Assembly (NCBI GenBank): GCA_964579205.1
Contig: CAZOFH010000007.1
Location: forward strand, 1-59,426
Direction: 5' to 3'
DNA from: UBA7867 sp964579205
GTDB taxonomy: Bacteria; Bacillota; Clostridia; Christensenellales; UBA1242
Length of the DNA: 59,426 bases
How positions within the stretch are numbered: position 1 is the stretch's first letter; every line of letters begins with the position of its first letter. A program made the position numbers and the translations under genes. Under the pieces are notes generated by a model that was not told where the DNA came from, searched no databases, and saw only the letters and a list, made by a program, of their open reading frames with translations. This document shows positions 17,893 through 27,000 of this stretch, in pieces.

Positions 17893-17920
17893 TATATAAT
17901 ATATACAGATTTTTTGTCAA
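17893..17920 (-). promoter_or_regulatory. Promoter of the 694-aa lipoprotein gene
   Basis: Minus strand: TTGACA (17920-17915), 16-bp spacer, TATATA (17898-17893). This gives a leader of about 125 bases before the ATG at 17760. Confidence 0.6.
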
Positions 17921-18112
17921 ACATTTTTGGGTATTTTGTCAAAAATTTTTCCACCCACGCCCGTGCGTAAAACAGGCACGATATAGAGGCTGCCAACGAT
18001 GTCTATAGAATCCGTCAAAAACGGAAGTTCTGAACCCAAACTAAAATTATCAAGGGCTATTCCTTGCCTCTTGGACTATGCGCAAACAGCCGCGATATGG
18101 AGTTCGGCTACC

Positions 18113-18235
18113 GCCTCACAGATTCCACGGGTACTGCGTACCCTCTGAATGACAGTTGGGTGGCGATGCAACGATTTATTTAATTATTGCGGGTTCGGGA
18201 TGCAACCCTGCATTGTCATTCAGCGGGCGGGAACC
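18113..18235. repeat. Dispersed multi-hairpin repeat, copy A
   Basis: Contains CCTCACAGATTCCACGG, a GGGTAC-TGC-GTACCC hairpin, then CTGAATGACA (18145-18154). This is mirrored by TGTCATTCAG (18214-18223), forming an inverted pair around a 59-base centre with a further GGGTT...AACCC hairpin. It shares its tags with copy B (15374). It lies immediately downstream of the rpiB stop. Confidence 0.65.
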
Positions 18236-18251
18236 CTCTCCTATTCTGCTG

Positions 18252-18677
18252 TTACTCATCTATCAGATGCATACGGCGTGCGTATTTGCCGTCGAGGCTA
18301 GGAGTAGACAAAAAGGTGTCGAGCATACGCTTTGCGCGGCGGGCAGGTGTTTTGCGACCTGCGAGCACTAGCACATTTGCATCGTTGTGTTGGCGCGCCA
18401 AAAATACGGTATCGTTGTCTAGACAAAGGGCGGCGCGGATGCCTTTTTGACGATTGGCACAGATGCTCATCCCTATTCCAGAGCCGCAGATGAGCACCCC
18501 GCGATTTTGAGGGTCGAGAGCCACCATTTGGGTTAATTTTTTACAAAACACAGGGAAATCCACACTATCGGCCGAGTCCGTCCCCAAATCGACGAATTGC
18601 AGCCCTTTTTCGCGGCAAAACGCTATCAAATCGGCTTTGAGCGGGTAGCCTGCGTGGTCACAAGCAAAATAAAGCAT
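18252..18677 (-). CDS. rpiB: Ribose 5-phosphate isomerase B / RpiB-LacAB family
   Basis: Interconverts ribose 5-phosphate and ribulose 5-phosphate in the pentose phosphate pathway; the next-step partner rpe is at 37702. The 141-aa protein has the family signatures: CDHAGYPLK at the N-terminus, ICGSGIGMS with catalytic Cys64, HNDANVL with His97, and a terminal ARRM motif that binds the phosphate. Related sugar-phosphate isomerases (LacA/LacB, allose 6-phosphate) share the fold, so the exact substrate is inferred from the absence of a lac or als context. It is preceded by the terminator of the upstream surface gene and is probably transcribed separately. Confidence 0.92.
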   Translation of the reverse strand: MLYFACDHAGYPLKADLIAFCREKGLQFVDLGTDSADSVDFPVFCKKLTQMVALDPQNRGVLICGSGIGMSICANRQKGIRAALCLDNDTVFLARQHNDANVLVLAGRKTPARRAKRMLDTFLSTPSLDGKYARRMHLIDE

Positions 18678-18696
18678 AATTTTCTCCTTTCACTAC

Positions 18697-18725
18697 AAAA
18701 AACCGCTACAAATCCGCGGTTTTAT
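18697..18725 (-). terminator. Terminator of the surface-protein/PHP operon
   Basis: AAAACCGC (18699-18706) pairs with GCGGTTTT (18716-18723). On the minus strand it is followed by a TTTTTTG run. It lies about 15 bases past the stop at 18740. Confidence 0.75.
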
Positions 18726-18739
18726 TGTAAAAATATTAA

Positions 18740-21700
18740 TTATTTGTCTGTATCTGTGCTAATTGTTTTTTGAGATTTGTTCGCAGTCTTGGTAGATTTG
18801 AGTTTGTTACCTTTGTGATCGGTAGGCTCTACTACGATTTTGCGAACAGGCACAGGCTGGACATTGACTCTCTGCTGCTTTCTAGTAGGTACGGGAGCGA
18901 TTTCGTCACGGAGAGCGTTGCGTTTGCTAGTTTTCTTGATAATATCGCTATCATCCTTGCCACCTAGCAAAGTGCGAGCATTGACAGGGCGTGCCTCTTT
19001 TGATTTGATGAATGCCACTGCACCACAAACCACAATGAGAGCAAACAAGCCGCAGCCTACGATGACGATGATGATATTCCAGTCAAAGTTCTTTTTGAAC
19101 AATGCCTCTACCTGTACATCGCCGTTGAGTGACAGGTTGAGTTTTGTCGCGGTGCTGACCATCACATTGTCGATCATCCAGCCGACGAACGAGCAGTTGT
19201 TTGCGCTGACAGCCTCGAGAGTCACATTTTCCTTGAAAGTACCGCTAGTGTTACCTACCACTTGACCCAAAGCGTTGTCATTTACGCGGTAGTTGACTGC
19301 ATAAACTTTCTCAAACACTGCGTTTAGTGTCACGTCGCCAGCAGGCATCGTGAACCTGTATTCGCTGGTGGTAGCGAGAGAAACGCCATTTTCCATCCAC
19401 GCGACAAAGCGATATCCTGCGCTAGGAGTAGCGGTCAAGACTACGGTGTCACCTACCACGGTCTTGCCCATACCTGATACGCTACCTTCTGCGGCGTTGA
19501 TGATGACTGCGACATTTTTCTCTTTTACAAATGCAGCCTTGATATTCACAGACTTGGTCACCTTGAATGACAGTACGGTACTGCTACCCAAGTTGTTGTT
19601 AAACTCGTCGTACCACGCTACAAAGCGGTAGCCATCCATAGGCTGAGCCACGAGCGAGATATTTGAGTCATAACTTGCTACCCCGCCATTGAGCCCTGTA
19701 ATGCTAGCGATATTGGCTGCAGACACCAATTCTGATGTCTCGCTATCCACCTCATAGCAGGTGGCGGTAATCCTAACCTGGGCAGGTCTAAACACTGCCT
19801 CGACTAGCACATTTTGCTTGTCAGGTCTGATAGAAAATGCTCTATCAGTAGTCATCACAGTACCATCTACCTGCCAATATGCAAAGGTGTACCGAGTATT
19901 GCGTCCGTTGTCGGCAAAGTACTGGTCAGCGATATTAAACTGCACTAGGTCGCCATAGTTTACAACTAGCGGAGTGGTAGTATTAGGCAAGTATTGATAA
20001 CTGATACCCTTGTGCACCACTACAAACCACTCATCAGAAGTGTTATCACCCACTTGACTATATGACACAGTAGCCTTTCTGATGCTCAATTTTGCAGTAA
20101 TGTTTAGGTCTTGCTGCAGGTTGGTATATACAAAATTGGTAGTAGTATTGTCAAAAGTCGTACCATTAGCCACCCAAGCGGTCACCATAAACATTGCAGG
20201 CAGATTGATAGTCAGGTTGACAGTGTCGCCGTAGTAATATGTGCCCGCATTACCACAGATACAACTACTATCTACCGAATAGTCATAACTATCCTCATTG
20301 TACTCAAATTGAGTATTTACTGTAAATGTTCTCTTTTTGACTACTACTTGAATATTTGTGTCGCTGAGGACTCTGTATACAAAATCAAAAGCATTACCCT
20401 CTTGGCTACTTGCAGTGAGCGCATTGCCATTAGCGGTAACTTTGACTAGGTCAAAGCCTGTCTCGACCTTTACTACAAAGGCAAAGTCTTGATTGTGGCG
20501 GATAGCACTATCCAAGCCTGTCAGACTAGTACCTAGAGAATTCTCTACTCTGGTAGCGGTAGTCGCTACATTATCCGTGGTTATTGTCACACTAACAGTG
20601 CGAACGACAGGGATAAACTGAGCAGACACGACTACATTTTCGGTCAAGCCGCTGAATGTTAGTCTTGAGTTTGCATTGTCCCAAGTAGCACCAGAGTACC
20701 CGAATGTGCCCGAAGTTACGCTATATTCGGTACCGTTGACACTGACTGCATATAGAGAATAGCCCTCTTTTGCAGCGATACGAACATATACAGGGGTATC
20801 ATAAGCAAAAGCATTGGTCGTGATGCTGTCGCCCTCGCTGTTTACCAAGCCAATCACGCCAGTGTCGCTATCATAATCGCCGAGTGACACCGTATAGGTC
20901 TTTTTCTCAAAGAACGCTCTAAAGTGGAATTTTTGCCCGTCTACAGCATCAGGCACGACAAAGCCAATACTGTCCTCGCGCACCTCGGCGATAGCGATCC
21001 AATCACTACCCAACTCAGCACTTGAGTCGATGATTTGATATTTCCAGCCAGCGAAAACATAGTTAGGCGCAATCGCAGTACTGTCAATCTTTAGGTAAAT
21101 AGTGTCGTGATATGCGATTTCTGCACCAGCGCTCAATGCCGCATTTGCATTATCTACAATAGCGGGAGCGTCAGCACAAGTCGTTTCGTTTGCATCAAAG
21201 TAAATACTATATCTTTCTGTAGTATAATTTGCCATTACTTGCAATGCAGGGATAGTATCAGCAGTCACGTCCTCACCCGCACCAAGTGCGCGGATATACG
21301 GAGCCACCTCTAAGGTGTACACGCCGTTAGCCAAAGTCACAAGATTGTCAGTAGTTGATGGGGTAACAATTCCTGATAATTTGTAACCTACTTTGGCAGT
21401 AGCCGAGAATGTGAGGGTGTCACAGAAAGCCACGGTAGCGACAGCGACTGGATTGTTATTTATACTGAGAACATCGGCAGCATCTGTACCGTCATCAGTA
21501 AAGTTGACAGTGTAGGTGCGAGCGGTATACTTTACCACAAAGACCTTGTCTTTGTCTGCGATACCTACCGTAATAGGAGTGGATGCGATAGCGATTGGCT
21601 GAGTAGCCGTCGTACCTACTGAGGTAACTAGTGCACTAGAATCCCAAGCAGTGAATGCGTAGGTATAGTCAGCGTCAGATTTTGCCGTTACTGCACTAGT

Positions 21701-23095
21701 CAAATGAATCGTACTGATATTTATACGTACAAAGTATGTATTGCCAATTTTCATTGTGTAATCGCCGTCCGAGAGGCTATTGGTGATACCAGTTGAGTCA
21801 ATCTCGGCACTGTTTGCATCCTGTGTAACGAACTCAATCCTGACTAATTGAGGAGTGTTCTTTAGGAATGGCAAACGGTTGTTTACCTTGGTCGACCATT
21901 GCCAAGTCTTGGTCGGATTGCTAGGCAAATATTGGGTTGCATCAGCGCAATCGATATTAACCTTGTCAAAAGCACCCTCGAGGAAATTTGCATTTACTCT
22001 TTCGATACCATCGACATACTTTCCCCCCTCCGCTCTCAGCACAGTGCTAGTAGCGCCCGGCAAAACTTCCTTTAGGTAAAAGTTGTACTTTAGGCTATTG
22101 GTCTTGAGGTCGTTTTTGTAGCCGACCAAAGCACCACGGATGACTTCGCCCTCGCAGGTCTTGCCCACTACACCAGCGTTGTAACACATATCAATGATAC
22201 GGTTGACATTGTCATCGACTGCAGAACCAGCCAAACCACCGACACAGCCGCCCTCTACATTGGTAGCCACATCAAATTCGCTGTTTGCTATTACGTCTAG
22301 ATATCTAGCCTCTTCTCTCACACTGCCTGCAAAATAACTATACTCTAGCCTAGCGCATTGCTCCATAGAGCCTATTACCCCGCCGACATAGTCGCTACCC
22401 TCGATGTATCCAGTGACATAACACTCAGACACCCTGACTAGCGCAGGAGCCACAGTACTAGCGCCTTCAGCACAACCGATAAGGCCTCCCACATAGGTAG
22501 CAGTAGTCTTGACCAAAGCATCCTTTAGTCCGAGGCTCTTTACCTCAGCCGCGGTAGCAACGGTAGCATCGTATTTTACATAACCGAATAGACCCGCGAA
22601 CCTCTCTACGATAGCACTCTCCTCGCCTTCTGCCTGTGCAGCGGTAGTATTGACAAAACTCTCGTCTATGATAGTCAAACCATAGATTGAGTGCCCAGCA
22701 CCGTCAAACACACCTACAAAAGGGTGCTCTGCGGTACCGATTGGATCCCAGTAGGCATACCCACTCAAGTCAAGGTCAGTAGTCAACACATAACTCTTGG
22801 CTGCATATGCTACGCCGTCAGCGGCAGTAGAGCCATTATTTACATAGTACGCGAGCGAGCGCAAGGCATCTACCGAGGTAATCTGATACTTGCCGCCCTC
22901 CTCAGTCAGAGCAGTCGCTGTAAAATCAGCCAGCGAGTGCTGATATACGGCAGCACTAGAGCCACCGCTCGCCTTGGCTAGGCGATTGTTTAGCCCCAAG
23001 CCACTGAATAGCAAAACGGAGCAGAGTAGCACGGCAAAAAAGCCTATGCCAAAAGCAAACATCCATTTGCCCGTATTCCTAGAATACAATTTCAT
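18740..23095 (-). CDS. Giant surface protein with GLUG and InlB-type repeats, C-terminal membrane anchor
   Basis: A 1451-aa exported protein. The N-terminal signal or membrane segment is at about residues 13-35. Residues of about 100-400 contain GLUG-type repeats (FDGAGHSIYGLTI, YVGGLIGCAEG, YVGGVIGSMEQ, CVGGLAGSA). Then come many beta-grasp repeats of the InlB B-repeat/Flg_new type (patterns like YRFVAWYDE, TLTATPSAGYRFVAWMENG and a final VxAxF). These families are known from adhesins of gut bacteria. A helix at about 1340-1362 is followed by a basic cytoplasmic tail of nearly 90 residues rich in Lys, Arg and Val-Pro pairs. There is no LPXTG. It is the last gene of an operon with the PHP gene (17-base gap) and another GLUG protein. 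The ligand is unknown. Confidence 0.78.
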   Translation of the reverse strand: MKLYSRNTGKWMFAFGIGFFAVLLCSVLLFSGLGLNNRLAKASGGSSAAVYQHSLADFTATALTEEGGKYQITSVDALRSLAYYVNNGSTAADGVAYAAKSYVLTTDLDLSGYAYWDPIGTAEHPFVGVFDGAGHSIYGLTIIDESFVNTTAAQAEGEESAIVERFAGLFGYVKYDATVATAAEVKSLGLKDALVKTTATYVGGLIGCAEGASTVAPALVRVSECYVTGYIEGSDYVGGVIGSMEQCARLEYSYFAGSVREEARYLDVIANSEFDVATNVEGGCVGGLAGSAVDDNVNRIIDMCYNAGVVGKTCEGEVIRGALVGYKNDLKTNSLKYNFYLKEVLPGATSTVLRAEGGKYVDGIERVNANFLEGAFDKVNIDCADATQYLPSNPTKTWQWSTKVNNRLPFLKNTPQLVRIEFVTQDANSAEIDSTGITNSLSDGDYTMKIGNTYFVRINISTIHLTSAVTAKSDADYTYAFTAWDSSALVTSVGTTATQPIAIASTPITVGIADKDKVFVVKYTARTYTVNFTDDGTDAADVLSINNNPVAVATVAFCDTLTFSATAKVGYKLSGIVTPSTTDNLVTLANGVYTLEVAPYIRALGAGEDVTADTIPALQVMANYTTERYSIYFDANETTCADAPAIVDNANAALSAGAEIAYHDTIYLKIDSTAIAPNYVFAGWKYQIIDSSAELGSDWIAIAEVREDSIGFVVPDAVDGQKFHFRAFFEKKTYTVSLGDYDSDTGVIGLVNSEGDSITTNAFAYDTPVYVRIAAKEGYSLYAVSVNGTEYSVTSGTFGYSGATWDNANSRLTFSGLTENVVVSAQFIPVVRTVSVTITTDNVATTATRVENSLGTSLTGLDSAIRHNQDFAFVVKVETGFDLVKVTANGNALTASSQEGNAFDFVYRVLSDTNIQVVVKKRTFTVNTQFEYNEDSYDYSVDSSCICGNAGTYYYGDTVNLTINLPAMFMVTAWVANGTTFDNTTTNFVYTNLQQDLNITAKLSIRKATVSYSQVGDNTSDEWFVVVHKGISYQYLPNTTTPLVVNYGDLVQFNIADQYFADNGRNTRYTFAYWQVDGTVMTTDRAFSIRPDKQNVLVEAVFRPAQVRITATCYEVDSETSELVSAANIASITGLNGGVASYDSNISLVAQPMDGYRFVAWYDEFNNNLGSSTVLSFKVTKSVNIKAAFVKEKNVAVIINAAEGSVSGMGKTVVGDTVVLTATPSAGYRFVAWMENGVSLATTSEYRFTMPAGDVTLNAVFEKVYAVNYRVNDNALGQVVGNTSGTFKENVTLEAVSANNCSFVGWMIDNVMVSTATKLNLSLNGDVQVEALFKKNFDWNIIIVIVGCGLFALIVVCGAVAFIKSKEARPVNARTLLGGKDDSDIIKKTSKRNALRDEIAPVPTRKQQRVNVQPVPVRKIVVEPTDHKGNKLKSTKTANKSQKTISTDTDK

Positions 23096-23112
23096 ATTTC
23101 CCCCATTTTTTA

Positions 23113-24036
23113 TTATTTTCTGATAGGAAATTTTATCTCCAAATCAGCATTTTGGACATATCCCAAATACTCAGGCGCAAAACGCTTGCCGTTGATTTTG
23201 AAACCGTCCCCGTGAAAATCCGAGCCACCAGTTTTGAGCAAATGCTGCGCATCACAGTAGTCCGACATCCATTTGCACTCAGCCAAACTAAACTTTTTGT
23301 GAATACACTCAAAGCCGTCTAAGATGTCTAGTTTGGTCAAATCCTTGACCAAACTCTTTACATTAGCCTCGCCATACACCCTAAAGGCGTGGGCAAATAT
23401 CGCATATCCGCCAGCCTCGTGGATTTTTTGGCAGACTTCCTCGATAGAGGGAGTATCCTTGATGAGTTCGTAACAGTGGAATATCGCGCCCGGTTTTACC
23501 ACATGGTCGCGGTAAAAGTTGTCCGTTTTGTCGATATTGTACTTTTGATACAGTTTTTGGTTCTCAGGATAATTCGCCAAATCGTGAAAGAAAGTCTTGT
23601 GCGCGGTGCGGTAGATTGGGTCAAATTGCAGCCCTTCGGTAAACTTGAACCCCAATCGCGCGCCGATTTCTTTGAGAGCATCTAGCCGCTTTTCTTCCAT
23701 AGCGAACTGATACTCATAGTTTAGCACTGGATATTGTGCCAAGGTGTCTAGGTCAAAGTCGTATGCTAGCACCTCGTATTTTTTGCCCTGATAGGTGCAG
23801 GCGATCTCGCACCCGTTGACAATTCTGCCACAAAAACCGCCGTTCCCCTTGAGTTCCCTCACCTCGTAATTTGCCTCCAAATTATCGTGGTCAGTAAAGG
23901 CAATCACATCTAGCCCACGATTCTCGACAAAGCGCAATAGTTCTGGCACGGAATACATTCCGTCAGAATATTGCGTGTGAATGTGCATATCTATTAATTG
24001 CCCATTTCTATATAACTTGTTGAACATTGACCTCAT
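23113..24036 (-). CDS. PHP-domain phosphoesterase
   Basis: A 307-aa metal-dependent hydrolase of the polymerase-and-histidinol-phosphatase superfamily. Metal ligands are visible: MHIHTQYSDG (His18, His20, Asp25), FTDHDNL (Asp49, His50), NGCEIA (Glu), IFAHAFR (His) and the C-terminal GGSDFHGDG (Asp, His). Relatives include nucleoside 3',5'-bisphosphate and trpH/YciV-type phosphatases as well as protein or polysaccharide regulators. The substrate cannot be read from the sequence. It has no signal peptide and so should be cytoplasmic. Unusually it lies between two giant surface proteins with gaps of only 12 and 17 bases, so all three are probably co-transcribed. The start may be this ATG or the one three codons later. 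Confidence 0.87.
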   Translation of the reverse strand: MRSMFNKLYRNGQLIDMHIHTQYSDGMYSVPELLRFVENRGLDVIAFTDHDNLEANYEVRELKGNGGFCGRIVNGCEIACTYQGKKYEVLAYDFDLDTLAQYPVLNYEYQFAMEEKRLDALKEIGARLGFKFTEGLQFDPIYRTAHKTFFHDLANYPENQKLYQKYNIDKTDNFYRDHVVKPGAIFHCYELIKDTPSIEEVCQKIHEAGGYAIFAHAFRVYGEANVKSLVKDLTKLDILDGFECIHKKFSLAECKWMSDYCDAQHLLKTGGSDFHGDGFKINGKRFAPEYLGYVQNADLEIKFPIRK

Positions 24037-24048
24037 AACCCCCTATTT

Positions 24049-27000
24049 TTATCCAAAGATTTGTTGAGCATATACATTACCATTAGCCAAGTCTTGCATC
24101 AGCGATACCGAAACACTAGACCCTGTCCCGACTGTGAGCGTATATGTACTACCAGTACTACTATTCACCGTACTAGAGACATACACAGGCACGATAGATG
24201 ATACCTCATATTGCGCATTCAATACACAGTCAGCATAGATACCAGACTGCCCTTTTGTCGCTAGGATGACAATATTCGGATTGCCTGCCGTCTTTGATTT
24301 TAATACGACTAGCACCTTGTTTGCCGATGCTGTAGCAGTACTACTAGCATCACTTACACTGATAGTTACCTTTTGCAAGATAACATAGTTGAATGTCACA
24401 ACCTCAGCATCATTTGAGTCGGTACAAGTCTTGGTCCACTCTTGAGTAATCGTGGTAGGACTAGTACCCTGCGATAGACTGATAGAGCGCAATTCATACT
24501 TTTGGTCAGCATTCGTAGAATTGGTCTTGAGCACTGAATACCCTGAGATAGTCACAGTCTCACCGTAGTTTGCGTACACCTTGTTGCCTGATGCTGGTGT
24601 CACTGTGGTACCACCAATCTTGAATGTAAACGTATTGATAGATTGCACTGTGCCATTTACCTTATCCTGTGCGGTAATGGTATATGGACGAGCCTGATAT
24701 GTAATAGTAATGCTTACATTGTTGCTTAGCGTAAATGTAGCCGTACTACTAGTACCCCAAGTAGAGTTAATAGACTGAGTGACTGTCACACCTGAGCCCG
24801 TGATACTGCTTACTCTGTATCCTGCACCTGGGTTGGCTGTCACCTTGTGTGCGTTGTTGAGTGTACCTTGACCAGACACAGTCTTGTTTGCAGTAGTATC
24901 TTGGATAGAATATGCTGCGGCGTGAGTCAAAGTCTTTGTACCACCATTTGGTGTCACACCATTCCATACTTCGGTCACTGTGATGGTACGCACGATACTA
25001 ATGAAGTTGACTGTGACAGATATATTATAATTGTTGTACACTGCTGGCGAACTAATCTTTGATAACAGTGCCGCGATAGTCTGAGTAGACCCCAGCCCAT
25101 CAAAGACATTATTTGTAGTTTGAGCGACATAACCGCTACTAGGGCGCGAGTTTGATACTACTGTACCAGTCTTGCCATTGTAGGTCGCTGTCACAGACTG
25201 CAATACGTACTTACCCGCCTCGTTGGTCACCTTGGCACCACTAATGTTAGTAGTGATGACTTGGTTTGAATAACTAGTAGGATTGAAGGTAAACACACCC
25301 GTACTAGCCGCACCGTCTAATTTTGCCGCGAATGATATATTAAACTTGCTCGCCAATGCGTATACAACATTGTATGTAGCAGTCGAATTGGCAGTAATGC
25401 TCACCTTGTACATACCAGCACTATCAGGAGTTGCGGCAGCACTATTAAATGTACTCAAAGTATAACCTGATGCATACGCTGGCAAAATGTAAGCGTACAC
25501 CGTGGTACCATAAGGTACTGAGAGTGTGAGTTTGTCTTGAGTAATGGTAGACAGACTACCATTCGTATCCAAGTATGCATATCCAGCACTGCTAGTCTCG
25601 GTACTCCCTACTAGTTCTTTGAGCGTGACGGTCTTTTGCGCCAAACCAAAGGTTGACTTTAGGGTCAGGTTGATGACAGAATCTGATTGAGTAGGAATGG
25701 TAACGTTATTTGTAGCATTGGTCATACTGCTACCAATCAAGGTAGTACCGTTGAGCAACTGCCAGTTTTGGAAAGCGTACACATTTGACCAAGCGCTAGA
25801 TGCTGTATCAATCGAGGTAGCCAAAGTGCCGTTGTATTTGATTTTTGCAGTCTTGGTAGAGTCGCTTGATTTTACAGTAGCGCTAGGATTGCTAAATACT
25901 ATCTTGGTTACTACTGTAGGGCCATTCGTCACAGTAGGCACCACATTATCAATAGTGACATTGTAGTAGCGGTCAAATACAGGTCTTACCTTATAAGAGT
26001 CATTAGTCACAAAGGCAGACGAATGTCCCATATTCACTACATATTGTCCGTTGCTACTACCCTTGGTCAAGAATGCATCAGAATTTGCCTCACCTATCGA
26101 CAGATTTGTCCAAGTGCTGCCACCGTCGCTAGAGCCTTGGAACCCTGCCAATTCCCAGTAGCGCCCTGATGGCTCGCCGATTGTCAAATAAATCTTTGCG
26201 CCCTTTGGATACCAATAATTGCTAAAGCCGCCTACAGATGAACTGAGCCCAAACTCAGAACCTGTATATGAGGTAGTATTTGAGAAACCATTAAACAACG
26301 CAGACCAACCAAACTCATACATCTTCTCAAACTCAGCCTCTAGGTCGTATGAGTCATCAGCAGTCACAGTGAGTGTAAAGATTTTGTAATTGCCATCGGT
26401 CGTAGCATCGCCAGCACTAGCAAAAGTACCTGTCGAAACAATGGTATCTCCTACCGAGCCTTTGCTCATTTTCCACGATGCTAGTTTGTAATGATTTGTC
26501 CCGCTAAAGTTTGCTTGCGCCTTGATCGTGATAGTGCTGCTAGATGCCGCTTGTGTCACGGTAGCAGAACTAGAATACGCACCATTGTTGATAGACACTT
26601 TGTTGATACTATCGCCAGAACGGACACTGATAGTCACAGTCTTGAGAAAAGTCTTGAGCATTGGCAAGCGGTCATTCTCTACAGCACTAATCATCCAAGG
26701 GCTACCTGAGAATGTCCAGCCAGACATTGAGGTTGGTTTCGTCACGCCAGAAGAAGTCTTTTGCCCTTGCATAGCGGTATAGGCAGCACCTGTCACCCCA
26801 CTCACGCTAGCATTGCTAGAGTTTTCATTATTGTATACTGACGCAGTGATAGTACCTGATTGGTTTTGCCCTATCAATCCGCCAATGTGTGTGCTATTAC
26901 CAGTAACCGCACCGACATTATAACTGTACGAAATCGCAGTACCGTTGTTGTACCCTATGATACCGCCGACATAGTCGATACCTGAGATACCGTTTTTGTT

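Larger units (their letters stand above)
17761..18251. other. Non-coding interval with promoter and repeat copy A
   Basis: 491 bases without a gene. It holds the promoter of the 694-aa lipoprotein gene, a leader of roughly 130 bases with GC-rich sequence, and the repeat at 18113-18223. Between them lie a GTGC...GCAC hairpin (about 17960-17980), CCGT...ACGG (about 18011-18025) and AGTTCTGAACCCAA (about 18026). The last is similar to ATTCTGAACCCAA at 29402. Confidence 0.45.
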
